The notes under the pieces: model-generated
Databases searched by the model: none
What the model saw: the letters and a program-made list of their open reading frames with translations, nothing else
What the model was told of the DNA's origin: nothing
NCBI RefSeq assembly: GCF_037893015.1
Contig: NC_133666.1
Span: 565,814,959 to 565,878,958, forward strand
DNA: 64,000 nucleotides
Source of the DNA: Macrotis lagotis
Lineage: Eukaryota > Chordata > Mammalia > Peramelemorphia > Peramelidae
Direction of reading: 5' to 3'
Made by a program: the position numbers and the translations under genes
In this document: one piece after another, positions 11,641-22,120 of the stretch
How positions within the stretch are numbered: the first letter of the stretch is position 1
Layout: the number at the start of each line of letters is the position of its first letter

Positions 11641-12436
11641 ACAATGAAAAAATTTACAGCAAATTTCTCTGATAATGGCTTCATTTCTCAAATATTCAGA
11701 AAATGGAGAAAAATTTATAAAACATTAAGAGCCATTCTCCAATTGATAAATGATCAGAGGATATAAGCCAATAGTTTTTATATAAAATAATCAAAACTGT
11801 ACACATGTGAAAAATTATCTAAATAATTAGAAATGTAGATTAAAAGAACTCTGAAGAACTACCACATGCCTATCAGATTTACTAAATGAAAAAAAGAAAA
11901 TGATAAATGTTGGTCAGTTTGTGAGCTGATTCTACTATTCTGGAGAGCAATTTGGAACCACCAAAGGACTTTAGCCAAGCAATACCACCAGTAGGTCTAC
12001 ATCCCAAAGAGATAATTTAAAAAAGGAAAAGGACCTATATGTACAAAATTATTTATATTAGCTCTTTTAATGGTGACAAAGAATTGGAAATTGAGGGCTG
12101 TCCATCAATTAGGGAATGACTGAACAAGTTGTGGTATATCTTGTGATGGAATACTATTGTAATTTAAGAAATGATAAGTAGGATGGTTTCAGAAAAACCT
12201 GGAAAGATTTACATGAACTGATAACAAAGTGAAATGGGCTGAACCAGGATAATATCATACACAGTAATAGGGGCATCATGCAATTATCCACTGTTAATGA
12301 CAGTTATTCTCAGCAATATAATAATCCAAGACAATACTGAAGGACTTATGACGAAAAATGATATTTATCTCCAGAGAAGAACTGATGGAGTCTGAATGCA
12401 AAGTCCTTTAGAATTTAAAAAATGTAGCATCTTAAG
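11641..12436 (+). mobile_element. L1 LINE 3' end (older subfamily)
   Basis: Sense ORF2 C-terminal remnants: 'atttctctgataatggcttc' (TISDNGF-like), 'ccattctccaattgataaat', 'tggagagcaatttggaacca', 'gaatgactgaacaagttgtg', 'tggaatactattgtaattta' and 'gaaatgggctgaaccaggat'. It is more diverged than the copies at 7.7 and 26.3 kb. It follows the 5'UTR/3'UTR chimera without a visible boundary sequence. Confidence 0.8.
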
Positions 12437-12570
12437 TTGAACCCCCCCATCATGTTCTGACTTTAGATATCCTGTTGTATCTTCCCTATTCTCTCCCACA
12501 CTTTTTAGCTTCTTTTTGTGTGTTGTCTTCCTCCATTAGATTGTAAGCTCCAGGAGAGCAGGGATTCATT

Positions 12571-12631
<61 letters not shown>

Positions 12632-12703
12632 TTTCTTATTTGCATTCTCAATACCTACAGTGCTTGGCACATAGAAGGCACTTAATAAATATTTATTGAA
12701 TTT
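12437..12703 (+). mobile_element. L2 LINE 3' end with internal (CT)n
   Basis: Clear sense L2 terminus: 'ttagattgtaagctccagga', 'gcagggattcattctcattc', then 'cagtgcttggcacatagaag' and 'gcacttaataaatatttatt'. A (CT)n run at about 12575-12630 has expanded inside the pyrimidine-rich part of the tail. Confidence 0.88.
12575..12630. repeat. (CT)n microsatellite
   Basis: About 27 CT units within an L2 3' end, at the place where the L2 tail is normally pyrimidine-rich. Confidence 0.95.
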
Positions 12704-12716
12704 AATTGCATTTTTT

Positions 12717-12865
12717 TTTAGGTTTTTGCAAGGTAGATGGGGTTAAGTAGCTTGCCCAAGGCCACACAGCTAGGTCATTATTAAGTCTCTGGGGCCAGAT
12801 TTGAACTCAGATACTCCTGACTCCAGGGCTGGTGCTCTATTCACTGCACCACCTAGCCACCCCTG
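12717..12865 (-). mobile_element. tRNA-derived L1-dependent SINE (WSINE1/SINE1-like)
   Basis: Antisense copy: 'taggtttttgcaaggtagat', 'ggggttaagtagcttgccc', 'ccacacagctaggtcattat' and the head 'caccacctagccacccc'. The target duplication aattgcattttt lies at 12704-12715 and 12866-12877, right at the end of the L2 tail. Confidence 0.9.
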
Positions 12866-12879
12866 AATTGCATTTTTTA

Positions 12880-13049
12880 ATATGAAGTTGAGTATTTTGT
12901 AACTAGGTTTTCTCTACAGTTTTGTATGTGGTTTACACAATAGTTCAAACCTTGTGCCTAATGGCTTGTGTTGACTAAGTAAAAACCCTATGGTACTCTG
13001 TACTGGACAAGTCATATTTGGGGTAGTTGGTTTTATATCTAAACTTCAC
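12880..13049. other. No recognised feature
   Basis: AT-rich sequence between a SINE and an L3/CR1 fragment. Confidence 0.3.
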
Positions 13050-13530
13050 ATTTTAAAAGGGATCTAGAGAAGCTAGAGCACATCCAGGGAAAGCTGCCTG
13101 AAGGACAAGGCCACTCCTAACATTGTGTTTTGAGGAATGATTGAAGGGACTGAGTATGAGAAGAAAAGATAAGACAAGACTAGGTTTGAACATGACAACT
13201 GTTTTTCAATACTTTAAATGCTGCCCTGTGGAATATCACAATATGACAGAATTTGAAAATTGAAAGAGACTTCAATGTCCTTCTAGTCCAATCCCATATG
13301 CAAAAGGACTCTCCTCTAAAGAAAACTGATATTTCTGTATTCAAAAATGGAGAAATTGGACCATTTCATGGGAAATTGGAAAGAATTTGACTTAATATAA
13401 GGAATAATTTTCTAACAACTAATGTACAAACAGTAGGACAGGTTCCCTCAAGAAGTAATAAGCTCTCTGTCATGTAAGTGTACAAACAGAAGCTGTATAA
13501 CTACTTGTTGGAAAGATTTTAAAAAGAATA
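13050..13530 (+). mobile_element. L3/CR1-type LINE 3' part
   Basis: Sense-orientation phrases of the CR1/L3 3' region: 'gatctagagaagctagagca', 'gacttaatataaggaataat', 'tttctaacaactaatgtaca', 'aggttccctcaagaagtaat' and 'ctgtataactacttgttgga'. A MIR3-like stretch ('gaaagagacttcaatgtcct', 'ccaatcccata') interrupts it near 13240-13330. Confidence 0.65.
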
Positions 13531-13852
13531 TATCCAGTAGGTGAAAAGTTGAACTTTTGTTTCCTTCCATTTTTGTAATTTTCAGTGACTGTCATTTGTG
13601 GTAATCTTGTAATTCTCAAGGGAAAAAAAGCTCTTTTGTTTTACCTCTATTGGGGGCCCATCTCACTTTTATACAGAATACACTTGATTTGCATAATAGT
13701 AGACATTCAGAAACTGCCAGACTTATGGTCAAAAAAATACATATAAATTCTGCCCTCAACATTTACCACCTAGTTATCCCTGTATGTCACTTTATTTTTG
13801 TGTTCTTTGTTGACTTAATCTACAAAATGTGATTACTCATATCTATCATGCT
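13531..13852. other. No recognised feature
   Basis: No repeat recognised. A 60-codon open frame at 13650-13832 has no recognisable domain and looks like chance. Confidence 0.35.
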
Positions 13853-13960
13853 ATAGGGCTATGGTAAAGCTCAAATGAGATAATATATAATGATCTGCAA
13901 ATTTTGAAGCACTTAAAGCAACATTTTCATTATTATTATTATTATCTCATAAAATATGAA
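13853..13960 (+). mobile_element. MIR SINE 3' half
   Basis: 'agctcaaatgagataatata', 'tttgaagcacttaaagcaac' and the terminal (ATT)n stretch mark the 3' half of a sense MIR. Confidence 0.7.
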
Positions 13961-14439
13961 GTATTATTGCTTTTATTTATATTTTATTTATATGCCTTAG
14001 CCTGTATGGAAGCTCCAGGAGTGTATTGAGCTAGCTTATCTTGGCCCTTGAGTCAATTGTAATTTTTCAGTGTGAGCATTTACATACTGAAAAGTAGAAA
14101 ATGCTGCAAATTAGGGTTTGATTTATTGTTTTGTTGATTTAGTAGACTTAAGAAAGTGATGGGGACAATGTTAATGATACAAATTAAACTTAAAATTTTT
14201 GTTGTGTATACCAAAGAGTCAATTAAATATTTATGAATATATCCACAGGAGGCTCCCCAAATATTTTTTATAACACTGATAACTAGAGAAGTGAAAGAGT
14301 CTTAAATTCCTCTACCATATTCTCTATCATATTCTTGATTTGATTTAGCACATTATTATCTTGGTAGTTGGGAGAGTTTATTTTTTTAGCGATGTTCAGA
14401 AGCAACTATGACCACTGTCACAGGGAAAGGCTATTATAA

Positions 14440-14610
14440 TAAGTTGTTTGGTCATATGTGACTCTTCATGGCCCCATGAACCAATTTTCCAAACAAACTA
14501 AGTGGTTTGGCACTTTATTCTCCAGTGTAGGGTTAATTGACTTGTCCAGAGTCACACATCTAATATTTGTCTGATGAACGCTTATCTTTCTGACTTTGAT
14601 AACTAGGTGC
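14440..14610 (-). mobile_element. RTE/CORE-type tRNA SINE (MAR1-like), decayed
   Basis: Antisense tail 'tgtgactcttcatggcccca', 'agtggtttggcactttattc', core 'ttaattgacttgtccagagt' and 'cacacatctaatatttgtct'. The head is degraded near 14600. Confidence 0.7.
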
Positions 14611-14611
14611 T

Positions 14612-14830
14612 GCAAGGGATAGAATGCAAGAGTCAAGAAAACTCAAACTTGTGAGTTCAAATCTGGTTTCAGACACTTGGCCCTGGGCAGTCTCTCTTAA
14701 CTCCATTTACCTCAGTTCTTTTATTAAATGAGCTAGAGAAAGACAAAGTAAGCCACTTAAGTATCTCTGCCAAGAAATTCCCAAATGGCATCATGAAGAT
14801 TTGGACATCACTGAAAAATGATTCAATAAT
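14612..14830 (+). mobile_element. RTE/CORE-type tRNA SINE (MAR1-like)
   Basis: Sense copy lying back to back with the previous antisense one: 'gtgagttcaaatctggtttc' box B, 'gccctgggcagtctctctta', 'taaatgagctagagaaagac', 'gtatctctgccaagaaattc' and 'gatttggacatcactgaaaa'. Confidence 0.8.
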
Positions 14831-14899
14831 AATGTTCTGACCCCAGACCCATTGCATCACCTAGTGTATATGACTAGGGCAGAATAAATTTGGATTGTC

Positions 14900-14903
<4 letters not shown>

Positions 14904-14952
<49 letters not shown>
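14904..14952. repeat. (TC)n microsatellite
   Basis: About 24 TC units; surrounding sequence remains pyrimidine-rich to 15000. Confidence 0.95.
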
Positions 14953-14955
<3 letters not shown>

Positions 14956-15139
14956 CTGCCCCTTTCTATCCCTTTCAATCTGTTTTTCTTTCTTTCTCAG
15001 AATTATGCTATTCATTCTGTTTGCAAAATTAAAAATAAAGAAACTGGCCCCTCTGTTTTCAAGTTTTGGAAGGAGCTATCATATTGAAGAGGAATTATCC
15101 TTATCCTTCTTGGCCTCTGGCATCAGAATGAGGAACAAT

Positions 15140-15370
15140 AGCTGGAGAATGCAAATTTAGCTTCATTTAAGGAAAGATTTCCTAAAAGCTAGAAGTGTAT
15201 AAAAGAAGAATATAATCACCCTAGAGGTCACTGGATCTCTCTTGGTAAGGTTTCAGACAGAGACTAGATGAGTTGGATATGTTGTAGAAGGAGTGGTTGC
15301 TATGAGTTGACTTAATTGGCATCTAAAATCCCTTCCAATTCACATGTTCTGGGATTCCATGTCTCCAAAG
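15140..15370 (+). mobile_element. L3/CR1-type LINE 3' fragment
   Basis: Sense phrases 'tttaaggaaagatttcctaa', 'aatcaccctagaggtcactg', 'cagacagagactagatgagt' and 'aaatcccttccaattcacat' follow the usual order of the CR1/L3 3' end ('gtaaggaaaaacttcctaa ... ggtcccttccaactc'). Confidence 0.65.
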
Positions 15371-16105
15371 GAAGATCATTTTTGGATGAAGTGAAGGTTT
15401 CCCCCCTAGGTCCTTCAAATAGCAAAGTCTATGATGGCCTTGAAATGATAGGCAACTTGGATTTTGCTCTCTAGAAATATACTCTTCTTCTTACCATTAT
15501 GACCTATATTTAGAAGGCATTTAACAATTAAGAAATTCCCCTATGAGTGCCTTGCTTTATCTTTCCTGTTTATTTTTCTCAACTCCCTTTTCTGTAGTTT
15601 CTGACTCCCCACTAAAGCCCCTCAAAATATATCCACAATAAAAGCTTAAATATATTTTGATTTCTTCCCAGATCTTGCCATACTTTCTTGTGGTAAATCA
15701 CTGATATTTATCTTAATAGATAATCTTTTTTTAATACAAGGATTTTATCTTGAACAATTGTGTAAAAATGGAATTTTACTACACTTCTAGATTAAATTAT
15801 CCTGATAAAATGTCTGATTTGCTTCTTTACATTTTGATGCTATGTAATTGCTAGAGTGAATATTGGGAAAATTAATAGGTACATGCTTGACTGATATATT
15901 ATTAAAATTGCAGCAGAAGATTAATTCAATATCATTTGTCTCAGCAAGAAAACTAGTTGTTTTATTTAATATTATTAATTGAACTCTCTTATTTAAATCC
16001 TCATTAGTCTTCTATTAACCAGATTTAATTTTCTCACTTAGTTGATAAGTACTATTATGGGATCCTGAGCCAATATCTATGGACTCAATTTTTCCTTCTG
16101 AAAAA
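15371..16105. other. No recognised feature
   Basis: AT-rich sequence with no ORF or repeat I can name. Confidence 0.35.
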
Positions 16106-16109
16106 ATGA

Positions 16110-16320
16110 GATGAGAGACAGAGTACTGTAACTTAGGATCAGTAAGGTCTAGGGTTCAGGAAATACCTCTGCTTGCTGGCCATGGGACCCTGAAGTCCCT
16201 TAACTTCTTAGTGCTCTGAAGTGTCAACAAACTTCAGTAGAGGGAATTTCTTCAGGTACAAATCTCCTTTATCAATTAAATAAGAAATTCAGTCCCTAGC
16301 TGTTGAAATGTTGAAATTTA
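16110..16320 (+). mobile_element. MIR3/THER-type SINE
   Basis: Sense copy: tRNA-like head ('gggttcaggaaatacctctg'), 'ggaccctgaagtcccttaac', a non-consensus 'gaagtgtcaacaaacttcag' block, and the 3' module 'tagagggaatttcttcaggt ... aaattcagtccctag'. The middle recurs at 16943-17015. Confidence 0.55.
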
Positions 16321-16509
16321 ACACATAGGCTTGTAATGAGGAAAGCTTGTTGTAAGCCTTAAACAAAGTAGAAATGCAAGCCATTATTATAGCTAATCTT
16401 TGTATAGGTGATCCAGGACTAATAAGTGCTGTACCTGGAAATTGAGCATTTATTTTCTAACTGCATACTGGAATTATAGGATTCTAGTTACATTCAGATA
16501 TCCCTTCTT

Positions 16510-16800
16510 CGTGTGCAAAGTGATTCATGTATCTTCTCACTTGATCCAGAAAGCAACACTGTGGGATAAGGCAGATGACACTATCTCTATTTTATAGGAA
16601 AATAAAGGCTTCAAAAGTTTATAGAATTTAGGGTGGTGAGGAGGCATCATGGATAGAACATTGCACCTGGAGGACCTGAGTTTAAATCCAGTTTCAGAAA
16701 TTTATTAAGTGCAAGACTGTGGGCAAGTCATTTAAGCTTAATTGCCTCCAAAAAAAAAAAAGGTTTCAGAATTTTCTCACTGTTCCACCACAAAGCCTAG
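16510..16800 (-). mobile_element. MIR SINE split by a younger SINE
   Basis: Left part 16510-16620: 'tgtgcaaagtgattcatgta', 'cactatctctattttatagg', 'aaaataaaggcttcaaaagt'. The remainder after 16773 ('gttccaccacaaagc') is its tRNA-head end. A sense poly(A) SINE interrupts it. Confidence 0.6.
16633..16772 (+). mobile_element. tRNA-derived SINE with poly(A) tail
   Basis: Head 'aggaggcatcatggatagaa', box B-like 'gagtttaaatccagtttcag', 'ctgtgggcaagtcatttaag', 'cttaattgcctcc' and an A12 tail. Imperfect duplication 'gttt.cagaattt' on both sides. More diverged than the other poly(A) SINEs. Confidence 0.75.
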
Positions 16801-16942
16801 ATTCAAATTCCTAAAATCTTCTTAATGCTACCTATTATACGCATCACCCTTGTGATGTCATTGTTTTATTTTAGAAATGAAGGATAAAGAACAACCTCTA
16901 AGTCTCATTCTGCTACATTATAACTTTCCCTATAAGCACTTT

Positions 16943-17015
16943 TGCTGACCATGGGACCCTGAGTAAGTCCCTTAACTTCTTAATGCCCTCCTGAAGTGTC
17001 AACAAACTTCAGTAT
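16943..17015 (+). repeat. 73-bp partial copy of the 16.2-kb SINE middle
   Basis: 'ccatgggaccctgagtaagt', 'cccttaacttcttaatgccc' and 'gaagtgtcaacaaacttcag' repeat 16178-16250 at roughly 90% identity by eye, including non-consensus bases shared by both. No head or tail of the SINE accompanies it. Confidence 0.7.
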
Positions 17016-17055
17016 ATGTGGGAAACATAATGTATCTTCAAAAGAAGTATGATAT

Positions 17056-17164
17056 GGAAACAATGTAAAGACTAACAGAATGCCTTCTGTGGGGGGTGGG
17101 GGAAGGAAGCAAGAACGGGGGGGGGGAATTATAAAACTCAAATAAAATCTTTCTTAAAAAAAGC
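17056..17164 (+). mobile_element. Very short L1 3' end insertion
   Basis: 109 bp of the L1 3'UTR: 'aacaatgtaaagactaacag', two G-tracts (17091-17101 and 17118-17127) and 'caaataaaatctttctt' plus A tail. A perfect 10-bp target duplication agtatgatat lies at 17046-17055 and 17165-17174, so this is a complete, severely 5'-truncated insertion. Confidence 0.93.
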
Positions 17165-17199
17165 AGTATGATATAAGATAGAAAGTGTGGCCTGGGGCA

Positions 17200-17285
17200 T
17201 TCCTTTCCACAATGCATAGTTTCCCCAGTAGATATTTACTGCCTAGCACATAATAGGCATTTGATAAATGTTTATTGATTTATTG
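17200..17285 (+). mobile_element. L2 LINE 3' tail
   Basis: 'tactgcctagcacataatag' and 'gcatttgataaatgtttatt' match the L2 terminus. Confidence 0.6.
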
Positions 17286-17699
17286 ATAGCCAAAGGACAC
17301 AATTAGCAAAGTCATTTAATTAAGTGATTTAGTTTAAAAAAAGTGGCAAGAAAACTTCCTCCTAATCAACCTGTGACACTATCACAATTATATAAAGTGT
17401 TGATAGGGAACAATTGACAAGTGCAGAAAATACAAGAAGCATGTACTTAAGAAATATGTACCAGGGTCCACACATACAGAGCACATGTGACCAAGTTTTC
17501 CACTGACGCTAGCCTCATAGTCTGTTGGATAGGGCAATGTCCTTCTAGTCTTATCAGCTCCAATGGATGCTGCTCTGCTGTTCTTCATAGGATGCCTTTT
17601 TGCTGGATCCCATAGGACATTGCTCTGTTGGAAATGAAAGCTCTCTCAGAAATTGTTGGGTTATACCACTTGAAACCGATTCAATTATCTACTATGAAA
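17286..17699. other. No recognised feature
   Basis: Nothing recognised. A 66-codon minus-strand open frame at 17388-17588 has no known domain. Confidence 0.35.
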
Positions 17700-18450
17700 G
17701 AAAAGAAAAATGATTAATGTTGCAAGGGATGTGAAAAAAATTGGGACACTAATTGTTGGTGGAATTGTGAACTGATCCAACCATTATGGAGAGCATTTGT
17801 AACTATGCCCAAAGGGCAAACTGTGTATATCCTTAACTAGGTTTGAATTCCAAAAAGATCATAAAAGGGGTAAAGAACCTATTTATACAAAATATTTATA
17901 GCAACTCTTTTTTTGTGATGGTAAAGAATTGTAAATTGAGAGGATGCTTATCAACTGGGGAACAGCTGAACAAGTTGTGATATATGAGTGCAATGGTATA
18001 TTATTGTGCTATCAGAAATGATGAGCAAGATGTTCTCAGAAAAACCTGAAAAGTCTTACATGAACTGATGCAAAATGAAATGAGCAGAACCAGGAGAACA
18101 TTGTATACAGTAACACCAATATTGCATGATGATTTGCTGTGAGTGGCTTAGCTATTCACCATTTTTCATGATGAAAAATGCTATCCACATCCAGATGGAG
18201 TTTGAATGCAAAGCAAACTATTTTTCACTTTATTTTTATGGTCTTTTTATTTTGGTCTGTTTTTTCTTTTACAACATGACTAATATGGAAATATGTTTTA
18301 CATTTTGCACATATATAACCTATATCAAATTGCTTACTAAATTAAGGAAGGGAAAGGTAGAAGAGAGCAAGAAAATTTTGGAACTCAAACTTTTAAAAAA
18401 ATGAATGTTAAAAATTATTTTTACATATAATTGAGAAAAAATTTTTAAAA
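17700..18450 (+). mobile_element. L1 LINE 3' end (older subfamily)
   Basis: Sense ORF2 C-terminal and 3'UTR remnants: 'aatgttgcaagggatgtgaa', 'attgtgaactgatccaacca', 'ggggaacagctgaacaagtt', 'gaaatgagcagaaccaggag' and 'acattgtatacagtaacacc'. Ends in an A-rich tail near 18450. Multiple frame breaks. Confidence 0.85.
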
Positions 18451-18834
18451 AAGAGAAATTGTTGCACTAGAGTTACAATGCTTTTAATTCCCAACTTAAG
18501 AAAAGTTTTCAGCTAAGTTATTATGAAACTATGAATTTTAAGCCTTTTTTTTTTCAGAAAGCAAGGCTTTCTCCAACTCTCTTGAAAAAGAAAAAAATTT
18601 TTTTTGCCTTGACTATTCTGTCTTCAAGACCTACTGAAGCTGCCCATTTCCACTGAAGATTTTTCAGCTTTGCATGCCTTGGTCTTTAGAATAAAGAATA
18701 TGGTCTTCTCATCTCTTTTGGCATAGTCTTTCCTTTGGATAACTGCCTTAAAATTTTTAAGGTAGCATAAGTAAATTTATGTTTGAAATTAACATGTACA
18801 ATAAGTTTAATGGAGTCATAACAATAATATAGGA
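18451..18834. other. No recognised feature
   Basis: AT-rich sequence with no repeat or ORF I can name. Confidence 0.35.
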
Positions 18835-19145
18835 GAATTAGGTGGTACAATGGATAGAGCATGGTCCTTCAAATCAGAAGGACTTGAGCTCAACTCTGGC
18901 CTCAGATATTTGACACTAATTAGTTCTCTGACCCTGGGCAAATCACTTAACCCCGAATACGTCACATCCTAGGGTATCTGCAGTTATCTTGATTCACATC
19001 TGGGCAATGGACCCAGATGACTCTGAGAAGAAAGTGAGGCTGGTGTCTTAGCAGAGCACTTCCCCCACTCAAATCCAATTCACATGATTGTCATTACATC
19101 ACTTCCCTGATATCATGATCTTCTTTGAGAATGAAGGACAAATAA
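18835..19145 (+). mobile_element. Full-length RTE-tailed SINE (RTESINE1-like)
   Basis: About 310 bp with both parts visible: a tRNA head ('ggtggtacaatggatagagc', 'gagctcaactctggcctcag', 'gaccctgggcaaatcactta') and an RTE-like tail ('gcaatggacccagatgactc', 'gaagaaagtgaggctggtgt', 'caatccaattcacatg'-type block and 'gagaatgaaggacaaataag'). The 3' end matches the RTE LINE at 58.8 kb. Confidence 0.85.
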
Positions 19146-19479
19146 GATCATTAATATAATTTATTGTATGTCATCTCTCAATCTATTTTTCTTCTATGTC
19201 TATTATCTGATTTTATTGCTATTATTATTTTTTCCATTATACTTTTTCTCTCTCTTTATGAACTTGTGATGCCCAAATAACCCCAAGAATATAAATTGTG
19301 TGTGGTATGAAAGGAGAGGTTTAGTATTCACCCTGCAAAGGATGGAAAAGGTTCTTCTGATCTTTACAACACATATGATTTAGTGCACTCTGTGGCATTT
19401 AACCAAATTTGATTTAGTTGCAAAAGATGGAGACAACATTTTACAAGAGAAATAAGATTTGCAACCAAAGTACCTTGAC
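19146..19479. other. No recognised feature
   Basis: AT-rich single-copy-looking sequence. Confidence 0.3.
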
Positions 19480-19590
19480 TCAAATATTAGTTCAGTTACT
19501 TATGACCTTGGGCAAATCACAGTCTTTCTATGTTTCAAATGATAGGGTTATTCTAGATGACTTCTACATTCCCTTCTTTGAATGATTTCT
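19480..19590 (+). mobile_element. MIR-like SINE, partial
   Basis: 'atgaccttgggcaaatcaca' and 'ttctagatgacttctacatt' are sense MIR landmarks with a poorly preserved core between them. Confidence 0.6.
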
Positions 19591-19984
19591 CCAGGTGAGA
19601 CTTGAGACCTTTGGTCAGTGACTTCACATATTAAGTATACTTTCTGAAGTTTGATGTGTGAAACCTGAAATATAACCAGGAAATACATTTTTGTCTAATA
19701 AATATCAAATACTTCTTGGGGTCCAGGCTTCCGTAGATTTTTCTCAACCCTTCTTTGCCCATTTAGATGAGCCAGTGGTGAGAAGGTATAGAGGTAGGTT
19801 ATATAAAGTTGTAGGCAAATTTGTTACCTCTCCTTCCTGGTCATTTTACTGAAAGAAATAGCTAATCCCTTTTGAAGAAGTGCTTTTACATAATTCTTAT
19901 AAAAGTGGTGAAAAATGAAGGAGAGATCTAAAGGTCCCTGAGAAATATTTTTGCTATTTTTCCACTACTCCTTGCTAATAAAAT

Positions 19985-20215
19985 TTCCTCACTTTCTACA
20001 TTTGTAAAATGAAGGAGTTGACCTCTGCTTCCATGATCCCTTCTATGGAAGTGATAATAGAAGCCAGAGTATAACTCTATCATTTTATAGATATAGAAAC
20101 TGAGTCCCAGAGAAGTTCGTTAAGTGACTTGTACAGAATCTCATATTTAGAAAATATTGAAGGCAGAATCTGAACATGAAATTCTGGACTCTTAAGTATT
20201 CTTGCTATAAAACCA
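19985..20215. mobile_element. Two opposed MIR fragments
   Basis: A sense core at 19985-20045 ('tttcctcactttctacattt', 'gtaaaatgaaggag') is followed by an antisense one at 20080-20215 ('ttttatagatatagaaactg', 'agaagttcgttaagtgactt', 'gtacagaatctcatatttag'). Confidence 0.6.
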
Positions 20216-21145
20216 AACAAAAAGAAGGCAGGATATAGTAAATACAGTTTGAGAAAAAAAATCATAAAGTTGCAGCTGCGTAAATGCTTTTCTGAACATC
20301 AAACAAGGTTATTTCACAAATTTTGGAATGTGAATTATGCATTACTTAGAGAAATACATCAGATTAGTGGAGTTAACTGTTTTAGGTTCTTTAGTTCTCT
20401 ATTAGTTTCATGATTCTGGAAAATTTTTGAAATAAAATTTTTACATATAAAAAGTTTGGATTTCATGGAAACAATTTCAAGTTGAGAGATGCTTTTTATG
20501 TTTTTCAGTTTCCTAGAACCTGCCATTATAAATATTTTTTTCTTACTATACTGCACAATACCATATAGATGCTGTAGAAAAAGACCCTCTGAGTAGTGAA
20601 ATTAAGAAACTATCTAATTAAGTTGTGGTTATCTTACTGCTAATTTTTAATAGATAGTAAAGAGGGTCACATATTACTTTTCAACCCTCCCCCATCTGTC
20701 AAATCATTCCCTTTAAGCTAAGCCTTCTTTACTAGCTGCTACCTAGTCCATTGTGGTCCATACTGGAATTTTTCCAACAGTGCCTGCTTATAATTTGCAA
20801 GTCCCAGCAGTCCTGTGTTTTGAAGAGATAAAAATGGACCATAACTATAATCTTTCATATTACTCATAGTTCAATTTAATTATCTGTAATACTACCTGAT
20901 AAATAGTGCAATCAGAAGAATTTCAGCTTCACAGTAACTACTTCCACATCACTTTTCTGCCCTCTTCTAATTTAATACAGGTTTTATATTACTACCTCTA
21001 AATTATGTAAACTCCCAATCAATGATTAATTTAACAATCTCCAAGACATTGCTTTAGAAAAAGAAAAAAAACTGTGTCATAGTTTCAGGGACTGACAAAT
21101 TATATTTGGCTTTCTCTGGCATTGCGGATCTTTCTTTTCTATATA

Positions 21146-21147
<2 letters not shown>
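20216..21147. other. No recognised feature
   Basis: About 0.9 kb of AT-rich sequence with no repeat or ORF I can support. Confidence 0.35.
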
Positions 21148-21176
<29 letters not shown>

Positions 21177-21218
21177 AAGAAGAAGAAGAAGAAGAAGAAG
21201 AAGAAGAAGAAGAAGAAG
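21148..21218. repeat. (AGA)n microsatellite
   Basis: About 23 uninterrupted AGA/AAG units, a purine-only tract on this strand that could form triplex DNA. Confidence 0.95.
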
Positions 21219-21224
21219 CACTTA

Positions 21225-21450
21225 GATTTTTTTTAAAAACCTAAAAAGCACTTTACATATATGTCATTATTTACTAGAAACAACCCTGGGAGATAGCTAT
21301 GATTATTATCCTCATTTTACAGATGAAGAAACTAAAACAGAGAAGTTATTTATCTTCTCCAATACCACACAACTCTTAAGTGTCTGAGGGAGGATTTAAA
21401 CTCAGGTCTTCTGATTCTGGGTTGACTCTCTAGCCACTATTGTACTCTAT
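21225..21450 (-). mobile_element. MIR SINE, nearly full length
   Basis: Antisense: 'aaaagcactttacatatatg', 'acaaccctgggagatagcta', 'cctcattttacagatgaaga', 'gaggatttaaactcaggtct' and 'ctctctagccactattgtac'. Confidence 0.8.
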
Positions 21451-21869
21451 ATTACTCTGTCCTCTATGCTTTATGGTAAGCCCTAGATAAATACTTGCTG
21501 ACTTACTGCTGACTTCTGAAATTAGGGGACAAAGCTAGCATTTTAGAGGGTAGAATTTAAGTAATGTTTATTGCTTTCAAATAGTCACTTCAGATTACAA
21601 GCAGCCAAATAACGCACTAGATCCATAAAATATAAGATGCTGACTATGATAAAGCCCATTGAGATATTTAATGATATAGGAAGGGAGAAAGTATAATAAA
21701 TAATAGTTGTCCTCAAGTATCTGAAGGACAGCTATTGAAATTTTGGACAGCTCCAAATCCTTGCTGAGTCAGGCACAGTCTACATTTACTTTAACCATCA
21801 CCTTTATGGGAGAGTATATAATCCTATTAAGTTGGACTCTATTAGTGAATATAGTATTGGTTATTCCAG
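21451..21869. other. Mostly unannotated; possible L3/CR1 scrap
   Basis: 'gttgtcctcaagtatctgaa' and 'ggacagctattgaa' near 21706-21740 resemble the CR1/L3 3' region, but the match is too short to call. Confidence 0.35.
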
Positions 21870-22120
21870 TTTCCCTTCAGACACATTAGTTGTATGACTT
21901 TGGGAAAGTCACTTATGTTCCCAATTCTCAATTTCTCCATCTCTAAAATGAGGATAATGACAACTGTGTACATTCCCCAGCCTCACTTTCTTCTGTAATA
22001 TCCAGATAATTATAACAACTACCTTTTAGGATTTTTGTGAGGGTAAAGTGAGATGATATATGTAAGGTATTTTGAAAATCTTACAGTGCTTTACAAATCC
22101 CTAAATACTATTGTTATCAG
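21870..22120 (+). mobile_element. MIR SINE, nearly full length
   Basis: Sense: 'gttgtatgactttgggaaag', 'ccatctctaaaatgaggata', 'taggatttttgtgagggtaa', 'gatgatatatgtaaggtatt' and 'aatactattgttatc'. A 40-bp foreign stretch is inserted in the core around 21965-22000. Confidence 0.75.

Noticed and set aside
21148-21218. Direct-repeat array as CRISPR-like
   Set aside because: Simple trinucleotide satellite with no spacers; the sequence is animal nuclear DNA.
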